A DNA stretch of 64,000 nt from a virus. The number at the start of each line of letters is the position of its first letter. Position 1 is the first letter of the stretch. Of this stretch, positions 26,440 to 34,852 are shown piece by piece. The stretch lies in the IMG/VR virus record IMGVR_UViG_3300045256_000135, positions 1-64,000 of that record. One strand, given 5' to 3'. Position numbers and translations under genes: made by a program. The notes under the pieces are model-generated. The model was given only the letters and a program-made list of their open reading frames with translations, was not told the origin of the DNA and ran no database searches.

Positions 26440-26641
26440 GTGCTATCTGTGCCGATCACGTGAGACCACTACGTCTGTATGCGCGTTGTGCGCAGACGAC
26501 CTATCTCTCCTGCAGATGGAACTACCACCTGATTTCACTGAAGAGCAAGTGAGAGAATGGGCTCTGGCCAACAAGGTGCAGATCTTTTCGTGCACCTTGG
26601 GTGACTACATTGACGAGGCGATGCCAGATGACGGAGTCTGA
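26429..26641 (+). CDS. small zinc-ribbon protein
   Basis: 70 residues. The N-terminal C-x2-C...C-x2-C (residues 5-21) forms a compact ribbon and is followed by an acidic helical tail. Confidence 0.6.
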   Translation: MTHKCYLCRSRETTTSVCALCADDLSLLQMELPPDFTEEQVREWALANKVQIFSCTLGDYIDEAMPDDGV

Positions 26642-26735
26642 CTTTCGAACCTGGCTCGATACAGTTGGGCGCGATCTGCTGAAGGCTCAAGACGAACTAA
26701 AGCGTTACAGACGAACATCCAAGTGGAGTGGTTGA
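26628..26735 (+). CDS. 35-residue basic peptide
   Basis: An ATG overlapping the end of the previous gene by 14 bases opens a 35-codon frame whose product is a charged amphipathic helix. Placement and composition match the tightly packed neighbours. No function can be given. Confidence 0.45.
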   Translation: MTESDFRTWLDTVGRDLLKAQDELKRYRRTSKWSG

Positions 26736-26823
26736 GGAGTGGCTTTCAGCACATCCCGATCAAAGGTGGAAGACCGTCTATTATCGTAGACTCCGATCCT
26801 TTGCTCATCCGAATGACATATAA
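26728..26823 (+). CDS. possible 31-residue peptide
   Basis: A GTG-started frame overlapping the previous peptide by 8 bases. It ends inside the TATAAACT sequence before the next structural gene. Support is limited to continuity and plausible composition. Confidence 0.3.
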   Translation: MVEEWLSAHPDQRWKTVYYRRLRSFAHPNDI

Positions 26824-26832
26824 ACTTGTGCT
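26818..26832 (+). promoter_or_regulatory. possible late promoter (TATAAACTTGTG)
   Basis: TATAAACT followed by TGTG lies about 30 bases before the ATG at 26850. A near copy (TATAAACTGTG) lies before the tail-spike-like gene. It resembles the TATAAATA class of late phage promoters. Confidence 0.35.
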
Positions 26833-26849
26833 ACGAAGGAGATTGACGA

Positions 26850-27791
26850 ATGTTTAGAGCGACTATCGTTGGGTACGAGCTACCCAGCCACAAGCAAGCT
26901 GAGCTACTCGTTCTGGCGGAGGCGCTCCAAGTACAGTTGGACGACATCGCTGACATCTGGGGAGTGAAGAAGGGACGTGTCCGCAGTGTCAACACGTTCT
27001 TCGTCCCTGACGAGGACGACTTCGTCGTGTACGTCACCAGCTCCCCAGTCTACGGTGAGCTCCTGGACAAGACCGGAGCGTACGTGATGGTGGCGGACGA
27101 TATCTTCCAGAGTGTGTCGCTGGAGATCTCCAAGCGTCTTGCGTCTGCGTTCCTCAACCCGAATGAGAGAACATACATTCACGCTGGTGAATCTCTCTAC
27201 CAGTTGGACATCACAGCTCCGGTTGCAAAGTTGTACTACACCCTCCAGATCCGAGGTCTGGGTGTGATGCTATGCAACTGGGTCTACCCAGATTATTTCG
27301 GAGGCGATGGTCCGTTCGATCACATTCGCTCTCTTCAGGAGAAGCTCAGTGGCTCGGACGCGCTATTCAGTGTGGAAGCCGATCTGCCGTTCGCTAAGAA
27401 TAGCAAGGTTCGCGTAATGCATGAAAGCGAGATCAAGGAGCTGGAAGCGGCTCTGAACGACGCACACAAAACTGTTGCACACCAAGCTTTCCACGACCCA
27501 GAACCAATTCCGGAAGCAGTGTCTACACCCGTCTTGGACACTGACCCCGAAGCTGTTCTTGATGATGCTGAGAAGTTGCAGGCGTCAGCCTCAGAACCCG
27601 CTGAGGAGACTTTCGGTCCTCCAGCAGAACCCGAACTGGAGAAGCTGGACCAAGTGCCATCGAGTGTTCCACCTGCAGCTGAGACAAAGCCAGTAGTGGT
27701 ACCTGAGCCAGCTCTGGCTAAAGTGGAATCGCCAGCGAAGGCACCGGTAAAACCAGCAGCCAAAGGTGTTCAGAAGCCTGCTAAGAAGTAG
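26850..27791 (+). CDS. probable virion protein with Pro/Ala/Lys-rich tail
   Basis: A 313-residue protein with ribosome site AAGGAG. Residues 1-190 look like a folded alpha/beta domain. From about 205 the sequence is a disordered Pro/Glu/Ala linker ending in a Lys/Ala/Pro-rich, histone-like tail. It is followed by a terminator, so it ends a transcription unit. Unrecognised. Confidence 0.7.
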   Translation: MFRATIVGYELPSHKQAELLVLAEALQVQLDDIADIWGVKKGRVRSVNTFFVPDEDDFVVYVTSSPVYGELLDKTGAYVMVADDIFQSVSLEISKRLASAFLNPNERTYIHAGESLYQLDITAPVAKLYYTLQIRGLGVMLCNWVYPDYFGGDGPFDHIRSLQEKLSGSDALFSVEADLPFAKNSKVRVMHESEIKELEAALNDAHKTVAHQAFHDPEPIPEAVSTPVLDTDPEAVLDDAEKLQASASEPAEETFGPPAEPELEKLDQVPSSVPPAAETKPVVVPEPALAKVESPAKAPVKPAAKGVQKPAKK

Positions 27792-27805
27792 TATTCGAGC
27801 ATAGC

Positions 27806-27847
27806 AAAACTGCCCTGAGCACTATAAACTGTGTTTAGGGCAGTTTT
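27806..27847 (+). terminator. intrinsic terminator
   Basis: Eleven-base arms AAAACTGCCCT (27806-27816) and AGGGCAGTTTT (27837-27847) pair perfectly and end in a short T run. The loop holds a further CAC/GTG pair and the sequence TATAAACTGTG, so the loop may also host the promoter of the next gene. Confidence 0.8.
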
Positions 27848-27862
27848 CATGTTGGAGTGTAC

Positions 27863-29476
27863 ATGTCACAGGCAACTATCACTCTGATTGGGTCTGGCGT
27901 TTCACAGATCACTCTGTTCGGGGTGACTCTCACGCCAGGACAGCCAACTGGGTCCATTCCGTCGGCTGACATCTTGTACAGCTACCGAATGACGTTTGAT
28001 GGATCCCTAACTCCTGGTAGCCCGGATGGTTATGTGAACCTCAAGCTGGCTCTGAACAGAGGTGAAGTGCAGCTGACCATGGGCTCGGTAGTGATTTTGA
28101 ACGGTGATCAGCTCCGAGTGTATTTGGACAGTATGATCGCCACGGCTGATGCTCAAGACATCACAATCACGAGCTATACCGAACTTGCCTGGACCCAGCC
28201 AGTCTGGGATATTGATCCGATCAATGGGAACGACAATAACACGGGGTTAGAGGGCCAGCCGATCAAAACGTTTCTGGAGCAACATCGTAGGGTTGGCAGA
28301 CACGAAGTGGATTCGGTTATGTCTTCCCAGACTCCAAAGGTGAAAGTCCTCATCAGAAGTTCGCTCTTGCCAACTGACAAGATGGTGATCGATCTCACTT
28401 TCAGATCCCTGCCGGACTACCCATTCGACAACTCGTACATCCCCTACCAGATTCTGGGTACTCCGCAAAAGGTGAACGGAGCAAACGGTACGATCACAAA
28501 CGTTCGCTCTTACAATGCTGGTCTGAATCGCACTTGGGGCATCACTACCAGTACTAATCTGGCTTCACACATCATCCCTGGCAGATATCTGCAACGAACG
28601 AATGTTGTCACTGCATTCCCAAATCGCTGGTGGGTTGCAGCAGATGAGGGCGGAGGTGTTTATCGCGTCTCCTATCCCACCCACTTCGCGTCAGACGACA
28701 TCGTTAATGGGGCGAATGACGGCACGTTTAGCATCAATGACACCTACGACGTGTACGACCTTCCAGTGATTGGGGCGCATGACATCCGGACGTCCCAACC
28801 AGTCGTTCAGAGCATGCTCATAAACAAGCTCAGATTCTCTGGCCTGGGCATTCAAGCAGCTGGTCAGATAGTCTTCACAGAGTGTGCATTCGACAACAGT
28901 GTCTTTTATGGTGATTGGGCAACGTTCTCGAATTGCCAGATGAACGGTCTTGTGACTGCATCCAGAAAGACGTACACATACTACGCGTTCGGCTTGTTTC
29001 TCAACACCACTCGAATCTGGATAGGTCAGCCCACTTTCCAGAACTATGTGATGTTCCAGGGTGGCATGTCCCTACCAACAGACGGTGGTGTTGACTTTCA
29101 CTGCCACACCCGCGGGTTCCAAGTGTTCGATCAGGATGGTGACGGATTCACTCTAAATTCAAACGACACCTTGCTGCTGAATGGTGGTATCATTGGCAGT
29201 GGTAATTCTGGGTATGGGTGGAACATCGAGCGCGGAGCTAGTATGATTCTTAATGGTGGCTTGATGAAGGCTGTTGGTGCACTCGGGGACTTCATGGTTG
29301 GTGGAGCTACATCGGGACCACGAATCACTACCACGTACCCCTACGGGTATGCTAGCAACATCGCGTATACCAACGACAACTTCAACAAGCTTCTGTCGGA
29401 CGGCGGCTTCGGGCAGGTGGTTCCGATGCCGACTTCACCTATTGGTGGAGTGTCTACTAGCTATACTCCAACCTGA
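27863..29476 (+). CDS. tail spike or tail fibre-like beta-helix protein
   Basis: A 537-residue protein with ribosome site GGAG 6 bases before ATG. The N-terminal 110 residues form a beta-rich attachment domain. From about 115, D-I-D-P-I-N-G-N-D-N-N-T-G begins a region of short Gly/Asn/Thr-rich strands typical of right-handed beta-helix spikes and pectate-lyase-like fibres that bind or cut host surface glycans. No catalytic residues can be assigned by eye. Confidence 0.7.
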   Translation: MSQATITLIGSGVSQITLFGVTLTPGQPTGSIPSADILYSYRMTFDGSLTPGSPDGYVNLKLALNRGEVQLTMGSVVILNGDQLRVYLDSMIATADAQDITITSYTELAWTQPVWDIDPINGNDNNTGLEGQPIKTFLEQHRRVGRHEVDSVMSSQTPKVKVLIRSSLLPTDKMVIDLTFRSLPDYPFDNSYIPYQILGTPQKVNGANGTITNVRSYNAGLNRTWGITTSTNLASHIIPGRYLQRTNVVTAFPNRWWVAADEGGGVYRVSYPTHFASDDIVNGANDGTFSINDTYDVYDLPVIGAHDIRTSQPVVQSMLINKLRFSGLGIQAAGQIVFTECAFDNSVFYGDWATFSNCQMNGLVTASRKTYTYYAFGLFLNTTRIWIGQPTFQNYVMFQGGMSLPTDGGVDFHCHTRGFQVFDQDGDGFTLNSNDTLLLNGGIIGSGNSGYGWNIERGASMILNGGLMKAVGALGDFMVGGATSGPRITTTYPYGYASNIAYTNDNFNKLLSDGGFGQVVPMPTSPIGGVSTSYTPT

Positions 29477-29484
29477 GGATGGTT

Positions 29485-29667
29485 ATGTCACAACTAGATC
29501 TGACTCGAAACTACGTTCGCCAACTGCAGAGAATGGTTCAGCAGGCTAAAGAGCCGGTTGCGTTTGTTCCGGGGTTTGCTGAATTTCTGAGAGCAGGTAT
29601 AGCAGCTGCTCCGGACAACGCCTTTGCTAAAGAGTTGAAAGCAGCGCTAGATCCCGAGGTTGAGTAG
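29485..29667 (+). CDS. small helical protein of unknown function
   Basis: 60 residues. ATG 29485 has GAGG 6 bases upstream, and an in-frame ATG at 29479 is the alternative. Amphipathic helices with an acidic end. It lies between the spike-like gene and the next giant gene, so a virion or chaperone role is possible. Confidence 0.55.
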   Translation: MSQLDLTRNYVRQLQRMVQQAKEPVAFVPGFAEFLRAGIAAAPDNAFAKELKAALDPEVE

Positions 29668-29669
29668 CT

Positions 29670-32600
29670 GTGAGAGCTCTGCAACTGAAAGTGGGCAACG
29701 ACACTCTCATCGCCGAGATCTGTGAGACCTCGGATGAGAAGGTACGTGGACTTCAAACACATCCCGAACTGAACGAAGCACAGGCAATGCTATTCCCGTT
29801 CGGTTACGATGAGTCCAACCCACTTTCAGGTCCAGTGTCTACGCATGCGTTTCACATGGGCTCGGTGTCGTTCCCGATCGACATAGTATGGCTTGTGAAC
29901 GGCAAGGCGACTGCTGTGAAAACGGTTTTACCAGGCGATAAACAGACGTACACTGGAACAGCCAACAGTGTATTAGAGCTCCGAGGCAACTGGTGCAAAG
30001 ACCGAGGGCTTGGTGTAGGGATGGAGGTATCAGTGTTTGTACCACAAAGAAACGCGTCCAAGAGATCAGGACAGGTTCGTGATTCTTATCCAAACATCGA
30101 GCTTAACCCGGACCAGAAAGAAACTGAGCAATTCGCAGTTGAAGCCGGAGCTGACAAGCCTAATTGGTGTGAGCACCATAAGCAGAATCACCGTTCTGGG
30201 ACGACTTGTCCCTTTGCTGGTGGTGGTGCCAAAGAAAGCAAACCGTCTGAATCTATTTCAGAAGATGGTAAGAGATCTGTTGGTTTGTCTGATGCGAAGC
30301 TGGCTGAAGTGGACAGCGCTATCGACGCTCTGCCATGTATCGACGAGGAGGATGCTCAGAGTTTCCCTAATCCAGATCCACAGCTCTATGCTGATGCTAG
30401 GGCGGTGTTCAAACAACCTGGGGAGATGCGAATCTTCGGGTTGAAGCCTTCGGACGTAAAAAGAGCGAAAACACTGGAGGTGTCATTAGACAAACTCATT
30501 CCCTCACAGTCGTTTATCCCAAAACAGGGGTTGAAAGCTTACTCTAGACGAGCTCCGACTGAGGAGCCTCTGGTGGTTAGGTTTCAAGGGAAGTATTATC
30601 TGCAGACTGGCCATACTCGATTGGGAGCTGCTATTCTCAGAGGCGACCAAACGGCAAAGGTGAAGGTGCTAGACTTCGATGGCAAATACTTTGACTCGCC
30701 AAGAACAGCCGAGAAGGAAGCAGGGTCGAGCTGGAACCCGCTCCGAAGCATCGTCGAAGCGAATGATGAGGAAGAGGAGCTTCTCTCCCACCAGGTGCTG
30801 GAGAAGGCTGCATACAGAAAACTAGCACAGCAGTTCATACAGATCCAGCTGCCAATGACAGCAGCTAGATCGTTTGTCTCGCTTCTCGATCTGTACGATC
30901 GTAAGGCAGGTAGCTCCACGATCAATTCGGCATGGCTGGATGCTCTACCAACTCTGTCGTTCTGGGATCGGGATGCAGTAGTTCACAGTTTGGTCAGTGC
31001 TGGCTTCGAGCAAGCTACTGACTTGCTGAGAGTTGCTCAGCTAAACGAAGAGCTCGTGATCACAGACAAGCGTACCCCTGGAGCTGTTTCGCACACTCAG
31101 CCACAAGATCGATTTCAAGAGCATCAGATCCCAGCTGATACTCCAGGTGTCGGCACTAACCACCCTGGACCAGAACAGACGATTGGCTACGATGTTAGTC
31201 GAGACCCATTGTTGGATGGACGCGTCCCACCGATTCGGATGAGTGCTCAGCTGGTCGTAGAGGCGGGAGCTGACAAGGCTAACTGGTGTGAGAAGCACCA
31301 ACAGAACCATCGTAAGGGCACCAATTGCCCTTTTATGTCCGGTTCGGAGTCGAAAGATCAGCCTCAGATGATGCCAAAACCTCCGAAGAGCAAGGCGGGC
31401 ATGCCAACCCCCGAAGATAGAGTCACCGCACAACAGCTAGATGACGCAATCAGGGACGCTGAAAGTGATGAAGAGCTAGACCAGGCGAAGGCAGATTACG
31501 AAAGTGCATTTCCGACTGGCCAACGTGTGTATGCAGACGGAATGGGTGCTGGACGGATTGTAGACTACTCGGGTGCTGGCCCCATTGTTGAATGGGACTC
31601 TGAACCTGGCGAGTCCAGTACTGTTGGCTACGGAAATGGCCTCATTGCAATTGAAGACAGTCCTGAACCCAAATCACAACAGAAAAAGAACCAGGTTTCA
31701 CCGGAGGTGCTGAGTCTCTCGGATTCTATTGGGTCAATTGTAAAGTCTTCATACGGTAAACGGCTTAATAGCCCAGCCGCGCAGAGGGCTCTCGTAAAAC
31801 AGGTGGCCGGAAAAGATCCAGCACTCGTTGAGAAAGCGTTGCGTCATTACATGTTCGCAAACGCTCCGAAATTGACGCAATATGAACGTGCTGGTTGGGA
31901 AGGTTTGATCGACTCACAAATGAAGAAGTGGGCTCCGATTCTCGCGGGTGGTCAGCCAGAAGCTGCTTATGTTGAACCCGACTTTGGACCCGAATCACCA
32001 AATGAAGCACAGAACAGACGGACCGCTCTGAATGGGGTTCAATACCAATCTCCAGGAGTCAACATACCAAGTTTGCTGGAGAAGATCCAGAACCAAACCA
32101 AACCAGGAGAGCTGAGTCACGACGATCTTAGCCCCGAAGAATCTAAAGCGATTGACCATTGCATCGAGAATGGGTTGGTTAGACAAGACTTGAACGGCGC
32201 ACTTTATCTCAAAACGTGGGGGAAGCGCACGTTGGATGAAAGCATACCAAAGAAAGCATCCAAAGCAGATCTGATCGAATTTGGCCCACCAAATGAGTGG
32301 TCGGGAGCAGTTGCAGGCATCCTTGGCCCAGAGCGTCGGAAAGCGCTGGAAGCCGAGTGGAACGCTCTGTCCAAGGACGAGAAGCGAAAGATCCAAGAGG
32401 AGTTTAGCAAGAATTTTGACTTCAACTTTGACGTAACAGCAGTGGTTGCTAACCATGGCCCGGGCGATTCCGATGGGTGTGATCTAGACGAAGAGCTTTC
32501 ACCACTTGAGAAGAAGAAGATTTCGGACGAGCTAAAGTACGAGTGGGAGGATTTGTCACCACTTGAGAAGAAGAAGATTTCGGACGAGCTGAAGTACGAG

Positions 32601-33074
32601 GGAGCTAAGCGCGAACCAAAGTTCGCAAGCAACCAGACAGTTGATCAGTTGAAGGAATACGCGAAACAACGCGGACTTCAACCTGGCGATCCGAACTCGT
32701 ACTTAGAGCTAGAAGTTCTGAAGCAGTCCGGCGTTCATTCATCGCAGTGGGATCCGCTGATTCGTGAAACCTTGGGTGCTGGAAACCCTGACTTGTTACC
32801 ACTCACAGCATCTGGAGGTGGTGACCTCAACCCTGGTGATCGCTTCAGTGTCACTGAAGACTGTGATGGGTTGGAGCAAGGTGCCAAGGGTGTTGTGATG
32901 CAAGTCCAAGACAAGTCCGTCAAGATCAAACTTGACGGGGACGATAACACCCGCTGGGTGAAGAAGGATCTCCTGAATCAAGACAAAGACAAAGAGTCTG
33001 TTTTGAAGGAGATCGAACAAGGCGACGAGGGTGGCGGCGACGGTGGTGGGCTAGCTGCTCTGATGGGTGGCTGA
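29670..33074 (+). CDS. giant multidomain protein: DUF192, two zinc modules, ParB-like domain
   Basis: A 1134-residue protein from a GTG start. The first 125 residues match DUF192 (G-L-Q-T...A-M-L-F-P-F...F-P-I-D-I-V-W...V-L-E-L). Zinc modules W-C-x2-H-x3-H-x5-C-P-F follow near 166 and 539, each preceded by E-A-G-A-D-K. Between them, residues about 265-335 resemble a ParB/sulfiredoxin-like fold (V-S-L-D-K-L-I-P-S...T-G-H-T-R-L-G-A-A). SH3-like beta segments lie near 615-650 and 1050-1100, and a 19-residue tandem duplication near 943-980. Probably a virion-associated or packaged polyprotein-like component. Confidence 0.75.
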   Translation: MRALQLKVGNDTLIAEICETSDEKVRGLQTHPELNEAQAMLFPFGYDESNPLSGPVSTHAFHMGSVSFPIDIVWLVNGKATAVKTVLPGDKQTYTGTANSVLELRGNWCKDRGLGVGMEVSVFVPQRNASKRSGQVRDSYPNIELNPDQKETEQFAVEAGADKPNWCEHHKQNHRSGTTCPFAGGGAKESKPSESISEDGKRSVGLSDAKLAEVDSAIDALPCIDEEDAQSFPNPDPQLYADARAVFKQPGEMRIFGLKPSDVKRAKTLEVSLDKLIPSQSFIPKQGLKAYSRRAPTEEPLVVRFQGKYYLQTGHTRLGAAILRGDQTAKVKVLDFDGKYFDSPRTAEKEAGSSWNPLRSIVEANDEEEELLSHQVLEKAAYRKLAQQFIQIQLPMTAARSFVSLLDLYDRKAGSSTINSAWLDALPTLSFWDRDAVVHSLVSAGFEQATDLLRVAQLNEELVITDKRTPGAVSHTQPQDRFQEHQIPADTPGVGTNHPGPEQTIGYDVSRDPLLDGRVPPIRMSAQLVVEAGADKANWCEKHQQNHRKGTNCPFMSGSESKDQPQMMPKPPKSKAGMPTPEDRVTAQQLDDAIRDAESDEELDQAKADYESAFPTGQRVYADGMGAGRIVDYSGAGPIVEWDSEPGESSTVGYGNGLIAIEDSPEPKSQQKKNQVSPEVLSLSDSIGSIVKSSYGKRLNSPAAQRALVKQVAGKDPALVEKALRHYMFANAPKLTQYERAGWEGLIDSQMKKWAPILAGGQPEAAYVEPDFGPESPNEAQNRRTALNGVQYQSPGVNIPSLLEKIQNQTKPGELSHDDLSPEESKAIDHCIENGLVRQDLNGALYLKTWGKRTLDESIPKKASKADLIEFGPPNEWSGAVAGILGPERRKALEAEWNALSKDEKRKIQEEFSKNFDFNFDVTAVVANHGPGDSDGCDLDEELSPLEKKKISDELKYEWEDLSPLEKKKISDELKYEGAKREPKFASNQTVDQLKEYAKQRGLQPGDPNSYLELEVLKQSGVHSSQWDPLIRETLGAGNPDLLPLTASGGGDLNPGDRFSVTEDCDGLEQGAKGVVMQVQDKSVKIKLDGDDNTRWVKKDLLNQDKDKESVLKEIEQGDEGGGDGGGLAALMGG
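32496..32609 (+). repeat. 57-base tandem duplication
   Basis: Two 57-base units, near-identical over most of their length, encode L-S-P-L-E-K-K-K-I-S-D-E-L-K-Y-E plus a variable end, twice. Frame is kept. The very low divergence suggests a recent event. Confidence 0.8.
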
Positions 33075-33092
33075 CAAACTACGGCTAGCTCC

Positions 33093-33120
33093 TTGATTTC
33101 TCGTACTTCATCATTATGAT
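33093..33120 (+). promoter_or_regulatory. repeated phage promoter, copy 2 (leaderless)
   Basis: TTGATT (33093-33098), 16 bases, TATGAT (33115-33120), then 6 bases to the ATG at 33127. No ribosome site fits between them. Confidence 0.85.
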
Positions 33121-33126
33121 CATTGT

Positions 33127-33465
33127 ATGGAGAAGCCGATCAAGACGCCACCGATTAAGCTGGCGTATCACTGGAACCAAGTCGAAGACTACATCAAGTT
33201 CAAGACTGGCAAAGACATTCGCGACTGGTCGGGCAAGTACGGTGCGAATGGTACCGATCTGAGTCGCCCGTACCAGGACATGTGGCACTGGTTGGTGTAT
33301 CGGTACGATCTTCACAACGGGTGCTATTTCTGCTTGGACATCTCTGACGAATCGATCAGCTGGGATGATACCGAGCACCTCTTCATCAAGGAGATCCTTG
33401 CTGTTCTGCGGGAGGAGTTTCCTGGAGACATTAAAACCGGTATGAACTGCTGGGTGTCCTGGTAG
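33127..33465 (+). CDS. protein of unknown function, leaderless start
   Basis: A 112-residue protein rich in Trp and Tyr, unrecognised. Its ATG is 6 bases after the -10 box of promoter copy 2, so transcription should start at or beside the start codon. Confidence 0.7.
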   Translation: MEKPIKTPPIKLAYHWNQVEDYIKFKTGKDIRDWSGKYGANGTDLSRPYQDMWHWLVYRYDLHNGCYFCLDISDESISWDDTEHLFIKEILAVLREEFPGDIKTGMNCWVSW

Positions 33466-33476
33466 AGGTAAACAAC

Positions 33477-33821
33477 ATGAAATACAAGATGGTGATTGAA
33501 ATCGAAGTGGACGACGAGGACAAGGTGTTCGAACGTGCCTCTCTGCTTAGTCTTCTTGCTAAGCAGATGATGGAAGAGTCGCACGCAACTCGTGGTTTGT
33601 TCATTTGGGATCAGTTGGTGCAGAGAGGCCCGCAACTGATCACAGACATCGATGGAGATCGTGCTGGACAGTGGCAGGTCTGGAAAGTCGAGAGACTCGG
33701 TGTTCGATCTGCTTGTCAGCAGCGGATAGCACTGTCAGGAGCCGAGGCACAGGCTCTTGAGCACGCTTTGAGCAACTGTGAACGTGAACTCCGCAGAATT
33801 CAGCGCGGTGGTGTCAGGTGA
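33477..33821 (+). CDS. protein of unknown function
   Basis: A 114-residue protein with a beta-rich N-terminus, helical middle and basic end. It is second in the operon of promoter copy 2. It overlaps the next GTG by 4 bases. Confidence 0.6.
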   Translation: MKYKMVIEIEVDDEDKVFERASLLSLLAKQMMEESHATRGLFIWDQLVQRGPQLITDIDGDRAGQWQVWKVERLGVRSACQQRIALSGAEAQALEHALSNCERELRRIQRGGVR

Positions 33822-34017
33822 AGAAGGGCACTCGAGTCTGGATTTGTGACGGTTGTGGCAAACGCGAAACGTGGCAAAAGGGTTGGGCTATCTACCAGAA
33901 GTTGAGTCCCTGAAGAACAAACACGAGGACCCCAAGAAGTATCTGCCGCTAGCCGGGTGCTCGGAAGCTTGCTTGAGCAAGGCCCTTGACCAGGTTCTGT
34001 TCATAATCAGTCCTTGA
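33818..34017 (+). CDS. small zinc-ribbon protein split by a -1 frame change
   Basis: The GTG frame gives W-I-C-D-G-C-G-K...K-G-W-A-I-Y and stops at 33913. The -1 frame continues with Y-L-P-L-A-G-C-S-E-A-C-L-S-K-A to 34017. Together they form the C-x2-C plus C-x3-C layout of a complete ribbon protein of about 65 residues. The shift must lie between about 33873 and 33910. A CAAAAGGG run sits at 33875-33882. Confidence 0.5.
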
Positions 34018-34041
34018 TTTCTCGATGATCATTATTATGAT
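34014..34041 (+). promoter_or_regulatory. repeated phage promoter, copy 3 (leads to a dead start)
   Basis: TTGATT (34014-34019), 16 bases, TATGAT (34036-34041). It is followed by AGGAG and an ATG at 34057, but the third codon after that ATG is TAG. The transcript would run antisense through the minus-strand gene at 34084-34353. Confidence 0.75.
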
Positions 34042-34083
34042 CATTGTAGGAGAGAAATGACTACGTAGAAATCAATAGCTCCC

Positions 34084-34353
34084 TCAGTCAACATGGAACG
34101 CAATGAGTTCGGCTAATTGCTCCTCCAAGTCATACTTACCTGTTAGCGAATACACCTCTAGCACAACATAGCCCTCGGTGAGCGTGAAGTGCTCCAAACA
34201 GGTCTCCAAGTCCTGCTCTGAAAACGTCAATACGGGGACATCCACGTGCTTGTCAACTTTTGTGACAAGCATCATATGCCGAGCTTCACGCTGTTTCGCA
34301 TACAACAGCAGGTCTCTGATCTCAGCTTTTCCCACGACTAGCTCCATTCGCAA
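34084..34353 (-). CDS. only minus-strand gene in the window, unknown function
   Basis: An 89-residue acidic protein with balanced, protein-like composition. A basic alpha/beta start precedes an acidic helical C-terminus. It begins at a TTG, or at an ATG two codons later. The opposite-strand frame is Ser/Cys-rich and implausible. It lies between two + strand promoters and may be an inverted insertion. Confidence 0.6.
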   Translation of the reverse strand: MRMELVVGKAEIRDLLLYAKQREARHMMLVTKVDKHVDVPVLTFSEQDLETCLEHFTLTEGYVVLEVYSLTGKYDLEEQLAELIAFHVD

Positions 34354-34387
34354 AAAGCTGATTGTCCGAAGTTATGTAAATCGTTCC

Positions 34388-34413
34388 CTGTTTCGTCTTC
34401 ATCTTATTATGAT
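34388..34413 (+). promoter_or_regulatory. repeated phage promoter, degenerate copy 4 (leaderless)
   Basis: TATGAT (34408-34413) lies exactly 6 bases before the ATG at 34420, as in the other copies. The -35 region is degenerate (CCTGTTT in place of CCTTGATTT), and its 14-base spacing to TATGAT differs from the 16 bases of the clear copies. Confidence 0.5.
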
Positions 34414-34419
34414 GATTGT

Positions 34420-34686
34420 ATGAACTTCAAGCAAAGGGTTGCCACTCAACTACAGCGGGTCCGGTCTGTGATGTCGAACTCCCGACAATGGTGGTACGAC
34501 GCCATTTACGGACGAGATTCGAACGGATGCTACCCAGATCTGGAAGTGAGTACCTGGTTGGTCAAAGAGCTGATTGCACGGAACTCTCTCGTGGAGCTTG
34601 ATGCAATGCCGGTTGACCAATTGATCAGCAAGATTCAAGAATTCACTGGGGCGAATGAGCAGAAAACGAAAGAAGCACTGTCCTGA
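34420..34686 (+). CDS. protein of unknown function, leaderless start
   Basis: An 88-residue protein, basic at the N-terminus and helical at the C-terminus. Its ATG is 6 bases after a TATGAT box. Unrecognised. Confidence 0.6.
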   Translation: MNFKQRVATQLQRVRSVMSNSRQWWYDAIYGRDSNGCYPDLEVSTWLVKELIARNSLVELDAMPVDQLISKIQEFTGANEQKTKEALS

Positions 34687-34852
34687 CACCTGCCTTTGTT
34701 TGTGTCACGACGGGTTCGGGGGAGCTCACCCTGGTAAGAAGTGTCCAGGGAAGGACAAACCACCACCGGAGACGAGCAATGCTGGTTGTCGAAATGATGT
34801 GGGAGTGCACCTACTGCCATCAAGCATCCCGAGGTCGGTTCAAGACCTGTGA
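34655..34852 (+). CDS. small Cys-rich protein
   Basis: 65 residues. C-P-D-T-C-L-C-L-C-H near residues 9-18 and a later Cys suggest metal binding. It overlaps the next gene by 74 bases, so its last 25 residues may matter little. Confidence 0.45.
   Translation: MSRKRKKHCPDTCLCLCHDGFGGAHPGKKCPGKDKPPPETSNAGCRNDVGVHLLPSSIPRSVQDL

Noticed and set aside
34178-34423. + strand frame opposite the minus-strand gene
   Set aside because: Ser/Cys/Arg-rich composition typical of a shadow frame. The minus-strand product is far more protein-like.
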